64,000 nt of DNA from Onthomorpha sp937906975 (GCA_045614605.1 JAZLDH010000018.1:77393-141392); one strand, 5' to 3'; positions 1 to 9,050 are shown, counted from the stretch's first letter. The notes: generated from the letters alone by a model not told the origin. Numbers and translations: made by a program.

Positions 1-31
1 AAGAAAAAAATTAAAAAAGCTAAGAAAAAAT

Positions 32-75
32 AAAATAATCCTAAGGAAAAATTTAATAAACCTTAGGATTATTTT
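32..75. terminator. Intergenic hairpin, terminator of the bcd-etfBA operon
   Basis: Perfect 15-bp inverted repeat: AAAATAATCCTAAGG at 32-46 pairs with CCTTAGGATTATTTT at 61-75 around a 14-nt AT loop. It lies 18 bp beyond the etfA stop codon, so it should end the minus-strand operon; the A/T tracts on both sides would let it work in both directions. The same stem sequence recurs after fmt near 34.05 kb. Confidence 0.75.
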
Positions 76-93
76 TATAATATTGGCAAATAA

Positions 94-1095
94 TTATTTA
101 ACTATTTGTTTTAATTTTTCAGTTAAGATAGGTATGATTTTCTTTGCATCACCTACGATTCCTAAATCAGCAACTGACATGATAGGAGCGTATTTATCTT
201 TGTTGATTGCAATGATTAATTCACTTTCTTCCATACCTGCAAGGTGTTGAATCGCACCTGAAATACCGCAAGCTAAGTAAAGGTCTGGTCTTACAGTCTT
301 TCCTGTTTGTCCAACTTGTCTTTCGTGTCCGATTATTCCAGCATCAACACAAGCTCTTGAAGAAGAAACTTCACCTTTCAATGTTTTAGCTAATTCACCC
401 AACATTTCAAAGCCTTCTTTTGTGCCAACGCCACGACCACCTGAGATAAGAATTTTAGCTTCTGAAATATCCACCATATTATCTGTGCTTTTAACAGTTT
501 CCAACACTTTAACGCGGAATTTTTCTCTGTCAAAATTGATAGTATAGTCAATAATTTCTCCTTTTCTGTTTGCGTCTGCTTCCATCGCTTTCATAACTCC
601 TGGACGTACAGTACTCATTTGAGGACGGTGATCAGGACAAACGATTGTTGCCATAAGGTTTCCACCAAACGCAGGACGAGTTGACCAAAGTTCTTTATCT
701 TCTGCGATTTCAAGTTTAGTACAATCGGCTGTTAAACCTGTTGTAACTCTCGCTGAAAGACGAGGACCTAAATCTCTACCTATAGTTGTAGCTCCTATAA
801 GCACGATTGAAGGTTTTTCATCGCAGATTATTTGATATATTGCTTGTGTGTAAGGTTCTGTTGTGTAAGTTGCAAGAGCAGGGTCATCAACAACTAATAC
901 TTTATCAGCACCATGTGCAATCAAATCGTTAGCAAGAGGTTTTACATTGTGTCCTAACAAGATTGCGTACACTTCTTGTTCTAAATCTTTTGCTAAATCG
1001 TGAGCCTTACCCAACAATTCTAATGCAACGTTTTGCAATTTGCCTTCTCTTTGTTCGCAGAAAACAAATACGTTTTTATATTGTGATTTATCCAT
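94..1095 (-). CDS. etfA: Electron transfer flavoprotein subunit alpha
   Basis: This 333-residue protein is the FAD-binding subunit of electron transfer flavoprotein, which pairs with EtfB to pass electrons to or from acyl-CoA dehydrogenase in the cytoplasm. The N-terminal Rossmann-like half covers about residues 1-190. The C-terminal FAD domain starts near residue 215 with SGGRGVG and carries the GQTGKTVRPDLY and GISGAIQH motifs and the late INKDKYAPI segment that contact FAD. Length is normal for the family. It is the last gene of bcd-etfB-etfA, 20 bp after etfB, and is followed by a strong hairpin. With a butyryl-CoA dehydrogenase as partner it probably takes part in crotonyl-CoA reduction, possibly bifurcating; that last point is inference. 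Confidence 0.95.
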   Translation of the reverse strand: MDKSQYKNVFVFCEQREGKLQNVALELLGKAHDLAKDLEQEVYAILLGHNVKPLANDLIAHGADKVLVVDDPALATYTTEPYTQAIYQIICDEKPSIVLIGATTIGRDLGPRLSARVTTGLTADCTKLEIAEDKELWSTRPAFGGNLMATIVCPDHRPQMSTVRPGVMKAMEADANRKGEIIDYTINFDREKFRVKVLETVKSTDNMVDISEAKILISGGRGVGTKEGFEMLGELAKTLKGEVSSSRACVDAGIIGHERQVGQTGKTVRPDLYLACGISGAIQHLAGMEESELIIAINKDKYAPIMSVADLGIVGDAKKIIPILTEKLKQIVK

Positions 1096-1115
1096 TGTGT
1101 TTTTCGTTTAATTTG

Positions 1116-1901
1116 TTAGATAATGTATTTTTCTTTTAACTTAGAAATGATTAAGTCTGCTGCTTCTTCTGGTGATAAACCATCATGAACTTGACCTGCT
1201 GCTTTCATTTCTTTTGCTCCTGCTTTTTTAACTTTTGTTGGAGAGCCTTTTAAACCAAGTTTTTCTTCGTTTACGTCAATTTTTTCTTCTGTCCAAATTT
1301 CTACTTCTTTATCCCAAGCCTCAACAATGCCCTTAACGCTCATATAACGTGGCTTAACAGCAGAAGCAAGACAAGTTAAAAGACAAGGACTTTCCACTTC
1401 AACGATTTGATAACCGTCTTCTAATTGTTTCTTTATTTGGAAAGTTTTTTTGCCATCAAACTTTAAGTCTTCTAAGTAACTAACTTGTGGAATGCCTAAG
1501 TGTTCTGCAATTTGCGGACCTACTTGTGCAGTATCTCCGTCTATGGCTTGACGACCTGCAAGAATTAAATCGTAATCTAAAACTCTTAAAGCTCCAGCCA
1601 AAGCATTAGAAGTTGCCAATGTGTCTGCACCTGCAAACTTACGGCTTGTTAAAAGAATTGCACGGTCAGCACCCATAGCAAATGCTTCTCTTAAAACAGC
1701 CTCTGCTTGTGGAGGTCCCATAGTTATAACAGTTACTTCTGCACCGTATTCTTCTTTTAATTGAAGCGCATATTCCAATCCGCCTTTATCATCTGGGTTG
1801 ATAATAGATGGAATACCGTCTCTGATAAGAGTTCCTGTCTTTGGGTCAAGTTTTACCTCAGTTGTATCAGGAACTTGCTTTATACAAACTACTATTTTCA
1901 T
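1116..1901 (-). CDS. etfB: Electron transfer flavoprotein subunit beta
   Basis: At 261 residues this is a full-length EtfB, the subunit that holds AMP or, in bifurcating types, a second FAD. The start MKIVVCIKQVPDTTEVKLD is the classic EtfB N-terminus. The signature region with AGRQAIDGDTAQVGP (about residues 115-130) and the following EHLGIPQVSY is intact. It sits between bcd (34 bp upstream) and etfA (20 bp downstream) on the minus strand, so the three products are expected to be made together as an acyl-CoA dehydrogenase/ETF complex. The GDTAQVGPQ stretch is also typical of bifurcating ETFs, but sequence alone does not settle whether this one bifurcates. Confidence 0.95.
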   Translation of the reverse strand: MKIVVCIKQVPDTTEVKLDPKTGTLIRDGIPSIINPDDKGGLEYALQLKEEYGAEVTVITMGPPQAEAVLREAFAMGADRAILLTSRKFAGADTLATSNALAGALRVLDYDLILAGRQAIDGDTAQVGPQIAEHLGIPQVSYLEDLKFDGKKTFQIKKQLEDGYQIVEVESPCLLTCLASAVKPRYMSVKGIVEAWDKEVEIWTEEKIDVNEEKLGLKGSPTKVKKAGAKEMKAAGQVHDGLSPEEAADLIISKLKEKYII

Positions 1902-1935
1902 TGTTATCTTATTTTCTTATTATACTATATTAAAA

Positions 1936-3075
1936 TTATTTCAACAAAGCAGCAGCGATTACCATACGTTGAACTTCGCTTGTTCCTTCGTAGATTTCTG
2001 TAATCTTAGCATCTCTCATCATTCTTTCAACAGGATATTCTCTTGTGTAGCCATATCCACCGTGAAGTTGAACTGCCTTTGTTGTTACTTCCATTGCTGT
2101 TTGTGCTGCAAACAATTTAGCCATTGCAGCATCTTTTGAATATGGTAAACCATTGTCTTTTCTATACGCAGCGCTTCTTACTAAAAATCTTGCAGCGTTT
2201 ACGTTAGTTTCCATTTCAGCTAATTGGAATTGTGTATTTTGGAATTGAGCGATTGCTCTACCAAATTGTTTTCTTTCCTTAGTATATTTTACAGTTTCGT
2301 CCATTGCACCTTGTGCGATACCTAAAGCTTGAGATGCGATACCGATACGACCTCCGTCAAGCGTTTTCATAGCAATTCCGAAGCCTTTTCCTACTTTTCC
2401 AAGTAAGTTTTCTTTTGGTATGCGGCAGTTTTCAAATATCAACTCGCAAGTTGCAGAACCTCTAATACCAAGTTTCTTTTCTTTCTTACCGATAGAGAAA
2501 CCAGGAGTACCTTTTTCAACTATGAAAGCTGAGATTCCTTTGTTTCCAAGACTCTTATCAGTCATTGCAAACACGATATAAACGTGAGCATAACCAGCAT
2601 TAGTGATGAAAATCTTGCTTCCGTTCAATACGTAAGCGTCATCTTCTTCAATAGCTGTTGTTTGTTGCATAGCAGCGTCAGTACCTGCGTTAGGCTCTGT
2701 AAGACCGAAAGCACCAATCCATTCACCGCTTGCAAGTTTTGGAAGATATTTTTGTTTTTGTTCCTCAGTTCCGTTTTCCATAATAGGAGCTATACACAAA
2801 GATGTGTGAGCCGAAACAACAACTCCTGTAGTAGCACAAACTCTTGAAAGTTCTTCTACTGCCATTGTGTACATTTGGTTTGTTCCACCTTGTCCGCCAT
2901 ATTCTTTTGGCACAGGAATACCCATTAAACCTATCTTTCCCATTTTTACAACAGTTTCTTCAGGGAAGCGTTCAAGGTCATCAATCTCTGCTGCCAAAGG
3001 CTTAACTTCGTTTTCTGCAAAATCCTTAATCATTTGCAAGAATAACTCTTCTTGTTTAGTTAAACTAAAATCCAT
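1936..3075 (-). CDS. bcd: Acyl-CoA dehydrogenase, butyryl-CoA type
   Basis: A 379-residue acyl-CoA dehydrogenase of the short-chain (butyryl-CoA) type. It uses FAD to interconvert a saturated acyl-CoA and its trans-2-enoyl-CoA. Visible signatures are GAFGLTEPNAGTDA (FAD-contact loop, about residue 130), the QLHGGYGYTREYPVERMMRD helix near residue 340, and IYEGTSEVQR, which contains the catalytic glutamate of short-chain enzymes. First gene of an operon with etfB and etfA; a -7/-33 promoter lies 60 bp upstream of the ATG. Direct linkage to etfBA and a ptb-type gene elsewhere in the window favours a role in making butyrate rather than fatty-acid breakdown, but substrate chain length cannot be read from the sequence with certainty. 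Confidence 0.9.
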   Translation of the reverse strand: MDFSLTKQEELFLQMIKDFAENEVKPLAAEIDDLERFPEETVVKMGKIGLMGIPVPKEYGGQGGTNQMYTMAVEELSRVCATTGVVVSAHTSLCIAPIMENGTEEQKQKYLPKLASGEWIGAFGLTEPNAGTDAAMQQTTAIEEDDAYVLNGSKIFITNAGYAHVYIVFAMTDKSLGNKGISAFIVEKGTPGFSIGKKEKKLGIRGSATCELIFENCRIPKENLLGKVGKGFGIAMKTLDGGRIGIASQALGIAQGAMDETVKYTKERKQFGRAIAQFQNTQFQLAEMETNVNAARFLVRSAAYRKDNGLPYSKDAAMAKLFAAQTAMEVTTKAVQLHGGYGYTREYPVERMMRDAKITEIYEGTSEVQRMVIAAALLK

Positions 3076-3132
3076 ATCTTGTCAATGTGTTTATTATTTT
3101 ACAAAATTTTGTTCTACTTCTTTTCAAAACTG

Positions 3133-3162
3133 CAAATATACAAAAAATAAATCAATTCGCAA
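3133..3162 (-). promoter_or_regulatory. Promoter of bcd-etfB-etfA
   Basis: On the minus strand the sequence reads TTG, 19 nt, then TATATTTG (plus-strand CAAATATA at 3133-3140 and CAA at 3160-3162). This fits the Bacteroidetes -33/-7 consensus. The leader to the bcd start codon would be about 50 nt. Confidence 0.7.
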
Positions 3163-3585
3163 GACAAGTTTACTTAATTCTCTCTTTCAAGTGGCGAAAT
3201 ATATACTTTTTTTTCCGCCACTTAACGCCCAAATACTCGCAAAATTTCAAACTCTTAATTTCTGATTTGTTTTTTTTGATTTATTTGCCCTTAATTAAAA
3301 TTCACAAAATCAAAGTCTTAAAGAAATAAGAGCCGATTTTGATGAAATAAACCTAAGAAAACGCCGTGTTTTTGCTTAGATTTAGAGAAATATTTTCAAA
3401 GAAAAATTCTACGTTTATCGTAAAAAAAATAATTTTTCCTAAGCAAAAAATTTTTTTCTTCCGAGAATATTTTTGTTAAGGTGCGATTTTGCTAAAATTT
3501 CACTCGATTTTTGCTCAATTTTTTGAGAAAAATTTCAAACCAAGATTTGTAAAAATTTCTTTGTGCTTTTGAATAAAAAATTTAT
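3163..3585. other. Intergenic region, AT-rich, no gene found
   Basis: About 420 bp between the bcd promoter and the end of the acetyltransferase gene. It has long A and T runs, words such as CCTAAGAAAA, TTTTCCTAAGC and CTTCCGAG that recur in other intergenic parts of this window, and no open frame with a protein-like composition. I see no convincing RNA gene in it. Confidence 0.5.
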
Positions 3586-4206
3586 CTAATAAACAAGATT
3601 TAATTCCTTTTGTAATAGTTCAAGAAATCTCGCACCATCACCTCCGTCCATTTGAACGTGATGAAATTGAAAAGAGATTGGAAGAAGGGTTTTAAAGAAA
3701 TGTTTACGATATTTACCCCACATAAGCATAGGATTTGTGAATTTATCGGTGTATTGATTTACTATGGAGTCGATTTCTGTTTGAATCATAGCAGAAGTCC
3801 CGATAATCATATAATCTTCTAAGAAACTACTTTTGTTTTCCTTTATAGAAAGAGTTGTTAAGTGCGAGTAGTCTTTTAGAAATTGCTCTAAATCTTCACT
3901 CCAAGCAATATCACAAGAATTTATTCCTCCTTTTTGATTGTTTACGATTACATTTATCGCAAGTTTATCATATTTGTATAGTTTTTCTTTTTCAACAAGT
4001 AGATAAAACTCTTTAATTTGGCTTGCAGTTTTCCCTATACACCAACACAATAGTGCGTTAAAACTAATTTTATGTTTCTTGCTTGCTTTTAAAATCTTTG
4101 TAACATCAAAAGTCTTTGTTAGAGTTACCATCGGCATTGGCGAGGTAAGCCAAAGGTTAAAGGCTTCTGCACGAGAGGTGTCTTGTGGATTGATTTGTGT
4201 TTTCAT
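3586..4206 (-). CDS. CatA-like chloramphenicol acetyltransferase family protein
   Basis: A 206-residue protein of the chloramphenicol acetyltransferase (CAT) fold. The C-terminal active-site motif HHxxxDG is present as HHVQMDGGDGARF near residue 182, and FNLWLTSPMPMVTLT near residue 16 matches the early substrate-facing segment of CATs. CATs are trimers that move acetyl from acetyl-CoA to a hydroxyl. Many Bacteroidetes carry such chromosomal genes without known drug resistance, so the physiological acceptor is unknown. It is the last gene of a minus-strand operon, 14 bp after the ABC ATPase gene. That location in a transport operon, rather than near mobile elements, argues for a native role over a recently acquired resistance gene. 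Confidence 0.8.
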   Translation of the reverse strand: MKTQINPQDTSRAEAFNLWLTSPMPMVTLTKTFDVTKILKASKKHKISFNALLCWCIGKTASQIKEFYLLVEKEKLYKYDKLAINVIVNNQKGGINSCDIAWSEDLEQFLKDYSHLTTLSIKENKSSFLEDYMIIGTSAMIQTEIDSIVNQYTDKFTNPMLMWGKYRKHFFKTLLPISFQFHHVQMDGGDGARFLELLQKELNLVY

Positions 4207-4220
4207 AATTTATATAAGTG

Positions 4221-4973
4221 TTATTGTATAATCTTTATCCAATTATCAACAATATCTACTTTTATTCCAAAATGTTTTGAGATATTTTCTTGTGTAAGGA
4301 CTTGTTTGCTTTGACCGAAGGCAACCAAATCGCCTTTGTTAAGAAGAATTACTTCATCGCAATATTTCAATGCAAGGTTAAGGTCGTGAAGTATTATAAG
4401 TATTGTTGTGTTTGTATCTTTGTTGATTTTTTTTAGTAGGTTCATTATCTCGAATTGATGTCTTATGTCAAGGGCTGACACAGGCTCATCAAGCATTAAC
4501 ACAGGGGTTTGTTGCGAAAGGGCTCTTGCTATTATTAGTCTTTGAAATTCTCCTCCGCTTAGGTTTTGTGCATTCATATCTCTTAGGTGCCAAGTGTTTG
4601 TTAATAGCATCGATTCTTTTACTATCGCTAAGTCTTCTTCGCTATCGGAATATAGTGGTTTTTGGTAAGGAATCCTTCCCATGAGTGCGAGTTGCAAAGC
4701 TGAGAAATCAAACATTAGGTTTGTTTGTTGAGGCACTAATGCTATGGTTTGTGCGAGTTGTTTTGAGCTGTATTGATTTATGTCTTTTCCATCTAAGAAA
4801 ATGGTTGAGTTTTTTACGGGATTGATTCTTGAAAGTGCCTTTAAAAGAGTACTTTTGCCCGAACCATTTGTTCCAAGTATGCCATAAATCTTGCCTTTCT
4901 CTATTTGGAAACTAATATTGTTTAGGATTTGTTTTTTTCCTATGGTGTAGGTTAGATTTTTTACTTGAATCAT
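4221..4973 (-). CDS. ABC transporter ATP-binding protein, iron-chelate/cobalamin type
   Basis: A 250-residue ABC ATPase of the FecE/BtuD/FhuC group. Walker A is GTNGSGKST (residues about 34-42), the signature is NLSGGEFQR (about 138-146), Walker B is PVLMLDEP, the D-loop is VSALDIRHQ and the H-loop histidine is in LHDLNLA. It powers uptake of an iron chelate, haem or corrinoid through the permease encoded just upstream. The start codon overlaps the permease stop by 4 bp (ATGA type), so translation is coupled. No substrate-binding protein is encoded beside it; a BtuF-like lipoprotein gene lies 52 kb away in this window. Confidence 0.9.
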   Translation of the reverse strand: MIQVKNLTYTIGKKQILNNISFQIEKGKIYGILGTNGSGKSTLLKALSRINPVKNSTIFLDGKDINQYSSKQLAQTIALVPQQTNLMFDFSALQLALMGRIPYQKPLYSDSEEDLAIVKESMLLTNTWHLRDMNAQNLSGGEFQRLIIARALSQQTPVLMLDEPVSALDIRHQFEIMNLLKKINKDTNTTILIILHDLNLALKYCDEVILLNKGDLVAFGQSKQVLTQENISKHFGIKVDIVDNWIKIIQ

Positions 4974-5992
4974 TGCTTTAAACGTTTTTTTGCGTTGAAC
5001 AATAAGTAGATAAAAAATGGTGAGCCTATCAGTGCGGTTATGCTTCCAACGGGAATTTCTGCTGGTGGAATGAGTGTGCGTGAGATTATGTCGGAAGAAA
5101 GCATAAATATTATACCTCCAAGTATTGAAAAGGGAATCATGCGTCTGTTGTCTGAGCCTATGATTAGTCTTACTATGTGTGGGACTACTAAGCCTATGAA
5201 TCCTATTACTCCGCTTTCGCTTACAATTAAGGCTACCATAAGGGTGCAGATTAAAAGTATGATTCTTTTTGTGCGTTCAACGTTTACTCCAAGGGATTTG
5301 GCTGTTTGTGTGTCTATTAGCAAGGCGTTTAAAGCTCTTGCATTGTATGTGATACATAAAATGCCAATTACAACTGCTATGCTTACGCCAATGAGTGAGT
5401 GGTAGCTGATATTTGAAAGCGAGCCCATAGTCCAAAAGACTATTTTTTCAATTTGCTCTTGGTTTAGCGTCATAAGAAGTGAGATAAAGGCTGAGGCAAG
5501 AAAATTTATTGAGATTCCTGCAAGTAAAAGGGTGGTTGTGTGAATGCGATTGCCGTAAGAGGCTATTTTTATGATGATAAAAATGCTTAAAAAGGCAAAA
5601 ATAAAACTCATTCCGCTGATTCCTAAAAATATATTCTCAAGTCCAAGTACTATTGCAAGGGTTGCTCCAAGCGATGCTCCTGAGCTGACTCCTAATATAT
5701 AGGGGTCGCTTAGGGGATTGCGAAAAATGGATTGGAAAGCCAAGCCACAAACTGACAATCCTGCTCCTGCAAGAGTGGCAAATAAGGTTCTTGGTATTCT
5801 GATGTTAAAGATAATGTAGCGAACACCTTGATTGATTTGCTCGGCGTCTGTTGTGAAAAAAGGAGAGAGGAGAACTTTTATGGAATCACTAACACTTATA
5901 CTTCCGCTTCCGACTATGCAACTAATAAACATTAGTATTAAGCATAGAAGTGCAAGAAGTATAAGTGTGAGATGAGTTTTTTTTTCTTTCAC
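4970..5992 (-). CDS. FecCD-family ABC transporter permease
   Basis: A 340-residue polytopic protein of the FecCD/BtuC family, with about ten membrane segments, that forms the channel of a siderophore, haem or vitamin B12 importer. Family motifs are GAGLSVCGLAFQSIFRNPLSDPYILGVSSGASLGA near residue 80 (cited in two parts: GAGLSVCGLAFQ and NPLSDPYILGVSSGA) and the coupling-helix region GFIGLVVPHIVR near residue 265. The start is GTG at 5992, placed immediately after the stop codon of the upstream SulP gene with no gap, and the end overlaps the ATPase gene by 4 bp. It therefore depends on translational coupling on both sides. The ligand cannot be told from the permease alone. Confidence 0.88.
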   Translation of the reverse strand: MKEKKTHLTLILLALLCLILMFISCIVGSGSISVSDSIKVLLSPFFTTDAEQINQGVRYIIFNIRIPRTLFATLAGAGLSVCGLAFQSIFRNPLSDPYILGVSSGASLGATLAIVLGLENIFLGISGMSFIFAFLSIFIIIKIASYGNRIHTTTLLLAGISINFLASAFISLLMTLNQEQIEKIVFWTMGSLSNISYHSLIGVSIAVVIGILCITYNARALNALLIDTQTAKSLGVNVERTKRIILLICTLMVALIVSESGVIGFIGLVVPHIVRLIIGSDNRRMIPFSILGGIIFMLSSDIISRTLIPPAEIPVGSITALIGSPFFIYLLFNAKKRLKQ

Positions 5993-7699
5993 TTATTGAT
6001 TAGTGTTGTTTGTTAGTTCGTTTGCTTTGTCAAGTGCTTTAGATATGTGGTCAAAGATAAATTCTTTTCCAAGATAATCGGCAAATCCACTCTTATCTAA
6101 CACTTTGTAAACTTCTTCTGTTACACCTGAAAGAATAATTTGTATCTTTTCGCTCTTGCTCTTATCACATAGACTTCTAAGGTTCTTTAATCCTGTTGAG
6201 TCTATGAAAGGTACTTTACGCATTCTGATAATTCTAACGGTAGGTTTATTCTTCTTGGTGCGATTTCCTACTTCGTCAAATTTGTTTGCAACTCCAAAGA
6301 AGAAAGGTCCGTCAATTTCGTAGATTTGTACTTGTTTGTTTACTTTTTCATAAACGCTGTCTGATTCAGAATCTTCTGTTCTTTGTAGTTCGTCTTCAAT
6401 TACTTTGATAGATGATGTTTCCATTACACGTTTTATGAATAATACGAAGGCAATCAATAGACCTATTTCAATAGCTATTGTAAGGTCAAAGATAACTGTT
6501 AGGAAGAATGTTGTAAGAAGCACAACGACGTCGCTTTTTGGGTTTTTGAATATTGCTTTGAACGAACGCCATTCACTCATGTTATAGGCTACGACTACTA
6601 AAATACCTGCTAAGCATGCGAAAGGTATGTTTGCTGCAAGTGGCATTAAGAATAAGTAAATCAAAAGTAAGAATAAAGCGTGAATTATACCTGCAACCGG
6701 TGTGCGTCCTCCGTTGTTGATGTTCGCCATTGTACGTGCGATTGCTCCTGTTGCTGGAATACCTCCAAATAATGGAGAAACAAAGTTTGCAATTCCTTGT
6801 CCGATAAGTTCTGTGTTAGAATGGTGTTTTTTTCCTGTTGCACCATCTGCTACCATTGCGGAAAGTAAACTTTCAATTGCACAAAGGATTGCAATAGTAA
6901 ATGCAGGTGAAATCAATCCCTTTATGCTTTCTATTGTTATTGCTGGAACTTCTGGTTGTGGCAACGCAGCTCCTCCGCTTAATTCTGGATAAACACTTCC
7001 TATTGTTGGGATTATTATTCCGTAGTTTTTAAGTATGATTGTTGCTATTGTACATACTATAATTGCAATTAAAGAACCTGGTATTACTTTTGTAACTTTG
7101 CTCCATAGGAATGAGATTGCAACAGTAAATACTGCCATTATTGTTACGATTGGATTGATTGTGTCAAAGTTTTGAAAGTAACAAATCCATTTTTCTATGA
7201 AATTGGCTGGTACTTCGCCTGCTATTGTCAATCCAAAGAAGTCTTTTATTTGTGTTGAAAAGATTGTGAGTGCAATACCTGAGGTAAATCCTACTATAAT
7301 AGGATAAGGCATAAACTTAATTATATCTCCAAATTTCAAAACACCCATTAAAATAAGTAAAACCCCTGCAATACAAGTTGCAATGGCTAATCCGCTCGCT
7401 CCATATTCTGCTATAATTCCTGCAATGATTACAATAAATGCTCCTGTTGGCCCTCCAATTTGTACGTGTGAGCCTCCGAATATAGAGATTAAAGCTCCTG
7501 CAATAATAGCTGTTATTAATCCTTGTTGAGGACTTACTCCTGATGCAATACCAAAAGCAATAGCCAATGGGATTGCAACAACTCCAACTATTATACCTGC
7601 TGTTAAATCTTTAATAAATAGTTCTTTTGAGTAGTTTCTCATTTTTATCATCTCAAAGAACTTAGGTCTGAAAATTTCATCTAAGTTAATTTTTTTCAT
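5993..7699 (-). CDS. SulP-family anion transporter with STAS domain
   Basis: A 568-residue inner-membrane anion carrier of the SulP/SLC26 family. Residues about 25-420 form the transport domain, with the QQGLITAIIAGALIS segment and GGSHVQIGGPTGAFIV, the anion-site region typical of bacterial SulP proteins. The C-terminal STAS domain (about residues 460-560) includes VRIIRMRKVPFIDSTGLKNL. Bacterial members carry sulfate, bicarbonate or dicarboxylates; which applies here is unknown. The gene is 22 bp downstream of sdaA and abuts the permease gene. One possible link is that serine breakdown makes pyruvate and ammonia and the cell needs bicarbonate or organic-acid exchange, but this is a guess from context only. 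Confidence 0.9.
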   Translation of the reverse strand: MKKINLDEIFRPKFFEMIKMRNYSKELFIKDLTAGIIVGVVAIPLAIAFGIASGVSPQQGLITAIIAGALISIFGGSHVQIGGPTGAFIVIIAGIIAEYGASGLAIATCIAGVLLILMGVLKFGDIIKFMPYPIIVGFTSGIALTIFSTQIKDFFGLTIAGEVPANFIEKWICYFQNFDTINPIVTIMAVFTVAISFLWSKVTKVIPGSLIAIIVCTIATIILKNYGIIIPTIGSVYPELSGGAALPQPEVPAITIESIKGLISPAFTIAILCAIESLLSAMVADGATGKKHHSNTELIGQGIANFVSPLFGGIPATGAIARTMANINNGGRTPVAGIIHALFLLLIYLFLMPLAANIPFACLAGILVVVAYNMSEWRSFKAIFKNPKSDVVVLLTTFFLTVIFDLTIAIEIGLLIAFVLFIKRVMETSSIKVIEDELQRTEDSESDSVYEKVNKQVQIYEIDGPFFFGVANKFDEVGNRTKKNKPTVRIIRMRKVPFIDSTGLKNLRSLCDKSKSEKIQIILSGVTEEVYKVLDKSGFADYLGKEFIFDHISKALDKANELTNNTNQ

Positions 7700-7721
7700 T
7701 TATGTATTTGTTTTTATTTTC

Positions 7722-8936
7722 TTATAAACTACAAAATCCTTTTCCTACAACGGCTAATCCTCCTTCGGCTGTTTCTTTGTAAAGTGAAGGAAGGTCTTTG
7801 CCGGTTTGCTTCATTGTTTCTACAACTTTATCAAATGAAATGATATGTTTGCCATCTGACATCATGGCATAAAGGTTGGCATCTAAGGCTCTTAATGCTG
7901 CAAAGGCATTTCTTTCAATGCAAGGAACTTGTACAAGACCGCATACAGGGTCACATGTTAATCCTAAGTGATGTTCAAGTCCTATTTCTGCAGCGTATTC
8001 GATTTGTTGTGGTGTTCCGCCAAAAAGTTGGTTCGCTGCTGCGGCTGCCATTGAGCATGCAGAGCCTACTTCTCCTTGACAGCCAACTTCTGCTCCTGAG
8101 ATTGAGGCATTGTATTTTATTACATTACCTATCAACCCTGCTGTCGCAAGTGAGCGTATGATTTGTTTTTCTGTAAATTCGTGTTCTGTATTTAGGTGAT
8201 ATAAAACGGCTGGAACTACTCCGCAAGAGCCACAAGTTGGTGCGGTTACTATCTTTCCGCCTGATGCGTTTTGCTCCGAAACTGCCAAAGCATAGGCTTG
8301 TACTAAGCATCTGCCTTTTAAAGATGGCTTATAGCTTCTTGCTTTTGTGTAATATGACATTGCTTTTCTTCTTAAACGCAATCCTCCGGGTAATACGCCT
8401 TCTTCGTTTAGTCCGTCTTCAACAGATTTTTTCATTACTTGCATTACTTCCGATAAGTAATCCCAAATGTCGCTGTTTTCAAACTCTTGAACATATTCCC
8501 AAAAGGTTAATCCGCGTTCATCTATATATTGTAGTATTTCTGTTAAGTTATGATGTGGGTAAACTTCGGTTATTTCTAATCCTAACTTGGAATCTTCTTC
8601 TATTATTTTACCCCCTCCAATGCTATAAAAGGTTTGTTCGTTTAAGAGTTTGTTTTCTTCGTCAAAGGCTTGAAATAACATTGCGTTTGGATGAAGGTCT
8701 AAAAATATATCGCCTTTCCAATGTATTTTTGTGCGTTCTTGTCCTAATACTTCTAAGATTGCTTTGTCGGTTAAGTGTCCTTTGCCTGTTGCTGCTAAGG
8801 AACCGTAAAGTGTTATTTCAAAATGTTTTGCGTTTATATTCTTTTGTAAAAATATTTCAGAAGCTCGGCGTGGTGCCATCGTGTGAGAACTTGACGGTCC
8901 ATAACCTATTCTGAAAATTTCTCTTATACTTTCCAT
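7722..8936 (-). CDS. sdaA: L-serine dehydratase (L-serine ammonia-lyase), single chain
   Basis: A 404-residue iron-sulfur L-serine ammonia-lyase that turns L-serine into pyruvate and ammonia. It is the fused form: the beta-type domain is at the N-terminus with GYGPSSSHTMAPRRA (residues 11-25), and the alpha-type catalytic domain starts near residue 190. Cysteines that can hold the [4Fe-4S] cluster are in PTCGSCG (C235, C238) and CDPVCGLVQVPC (C328, C332, C339). It is the first gene of a five-gene minus-strand operon with the SulP carrier, the ABC importer and the CatA-like gene. Its promoter overlaps the region upstream of divergent alaS. Confidence 0.93.
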   Translation of the reverse strand: MESIREIFRIGYGPSSSHTMAPRRASEIFLQKNINAKHFEITLYGSLAATGKGHLTDKAILEVLGQERTKIHWKGDIFLDLHPNAMLFQAFDEENKLLNEQTFYSIGGGKIIEEDSKLGLEITEVYPHHNLTEILQYIDERGLTFWEYVQEFENSDIWDYLSEVMQVMKKSVEDGLNEEGVLPGGLRLRRKAMSYYTKARSYKPSLKGRCLVQAYALAVSEQNASGGKIVTAPTCGSCGVVPAVLYHLNTEHEFTEKQIIRSLATAGLIGNVIKYNASISGAEVGCQGEVGSACSMAAAAANQLFGGTPQQIEYAAEIGLEHHLGLTCDPVCGLVQVPCIERNAFAALRALDANLYAMMSDGKHIISFDKVVETMKQTGKDLPSLYKETAEGGLAVVGKGFCSL

Positions 8937-8958
8937 TTATTCTTTTTAAATTTTTCTG

Positions 8959-8988
8959 CAAAATTACATATTTTCTTAGGTTTATCAA
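8959..8988 (-). promoter_or_regulatory. Promoter of the sdaA operon
   Basis: Minus-strand TTG, 19-nt spacer, TAATTTTG (plus-strand CAAAATTA at 8959-8966, CAA at 8986-8988). The box is 23 bp upstream of the sdaA start codon, so the leader is very short. Confidence 0.65.
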
Positions 8989-9008
8989 GATAAGAGATAA
9001 ATATTTCG

Positions 9009-9016
9009 TATCTTTG
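9009..9016 (+). promoter_or_regulatory. -7 box of alaS promoter
   Basis: TATCTTTG followed by C, a strong Bacteroidetes -7 element, 35 bp before the alaS ATG. I do not see a clear TTG at the expected -33 distance. It is divergent from and close to the sdaA promoter. Confidence 0.6.
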
Positions 9017-9050
9017 CACGTTTTAATAACCGATTTAATACAATAGAATT

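Noticed and set aside
3586..4206. Acquired chloramphenicol resistance gene on a mobile element
   Set aside because: No insertion sequence, integrase or repeats around it; it is embedded in a native-looking operon with matching base composition.
5040..5405. 121-codon plus-strand frame over the FecCD permease
   Set aside because: Antisense to conserved permease helices; Met/Ile-rich complement frame with no supporting signal.
8237..8914. 225-codon plus-strand frame inside sdaA
   Set aside because: Antisense to the conserved L-serine dehydratase, Leu/Arg-rich composition typical of a complement frame, no start context.
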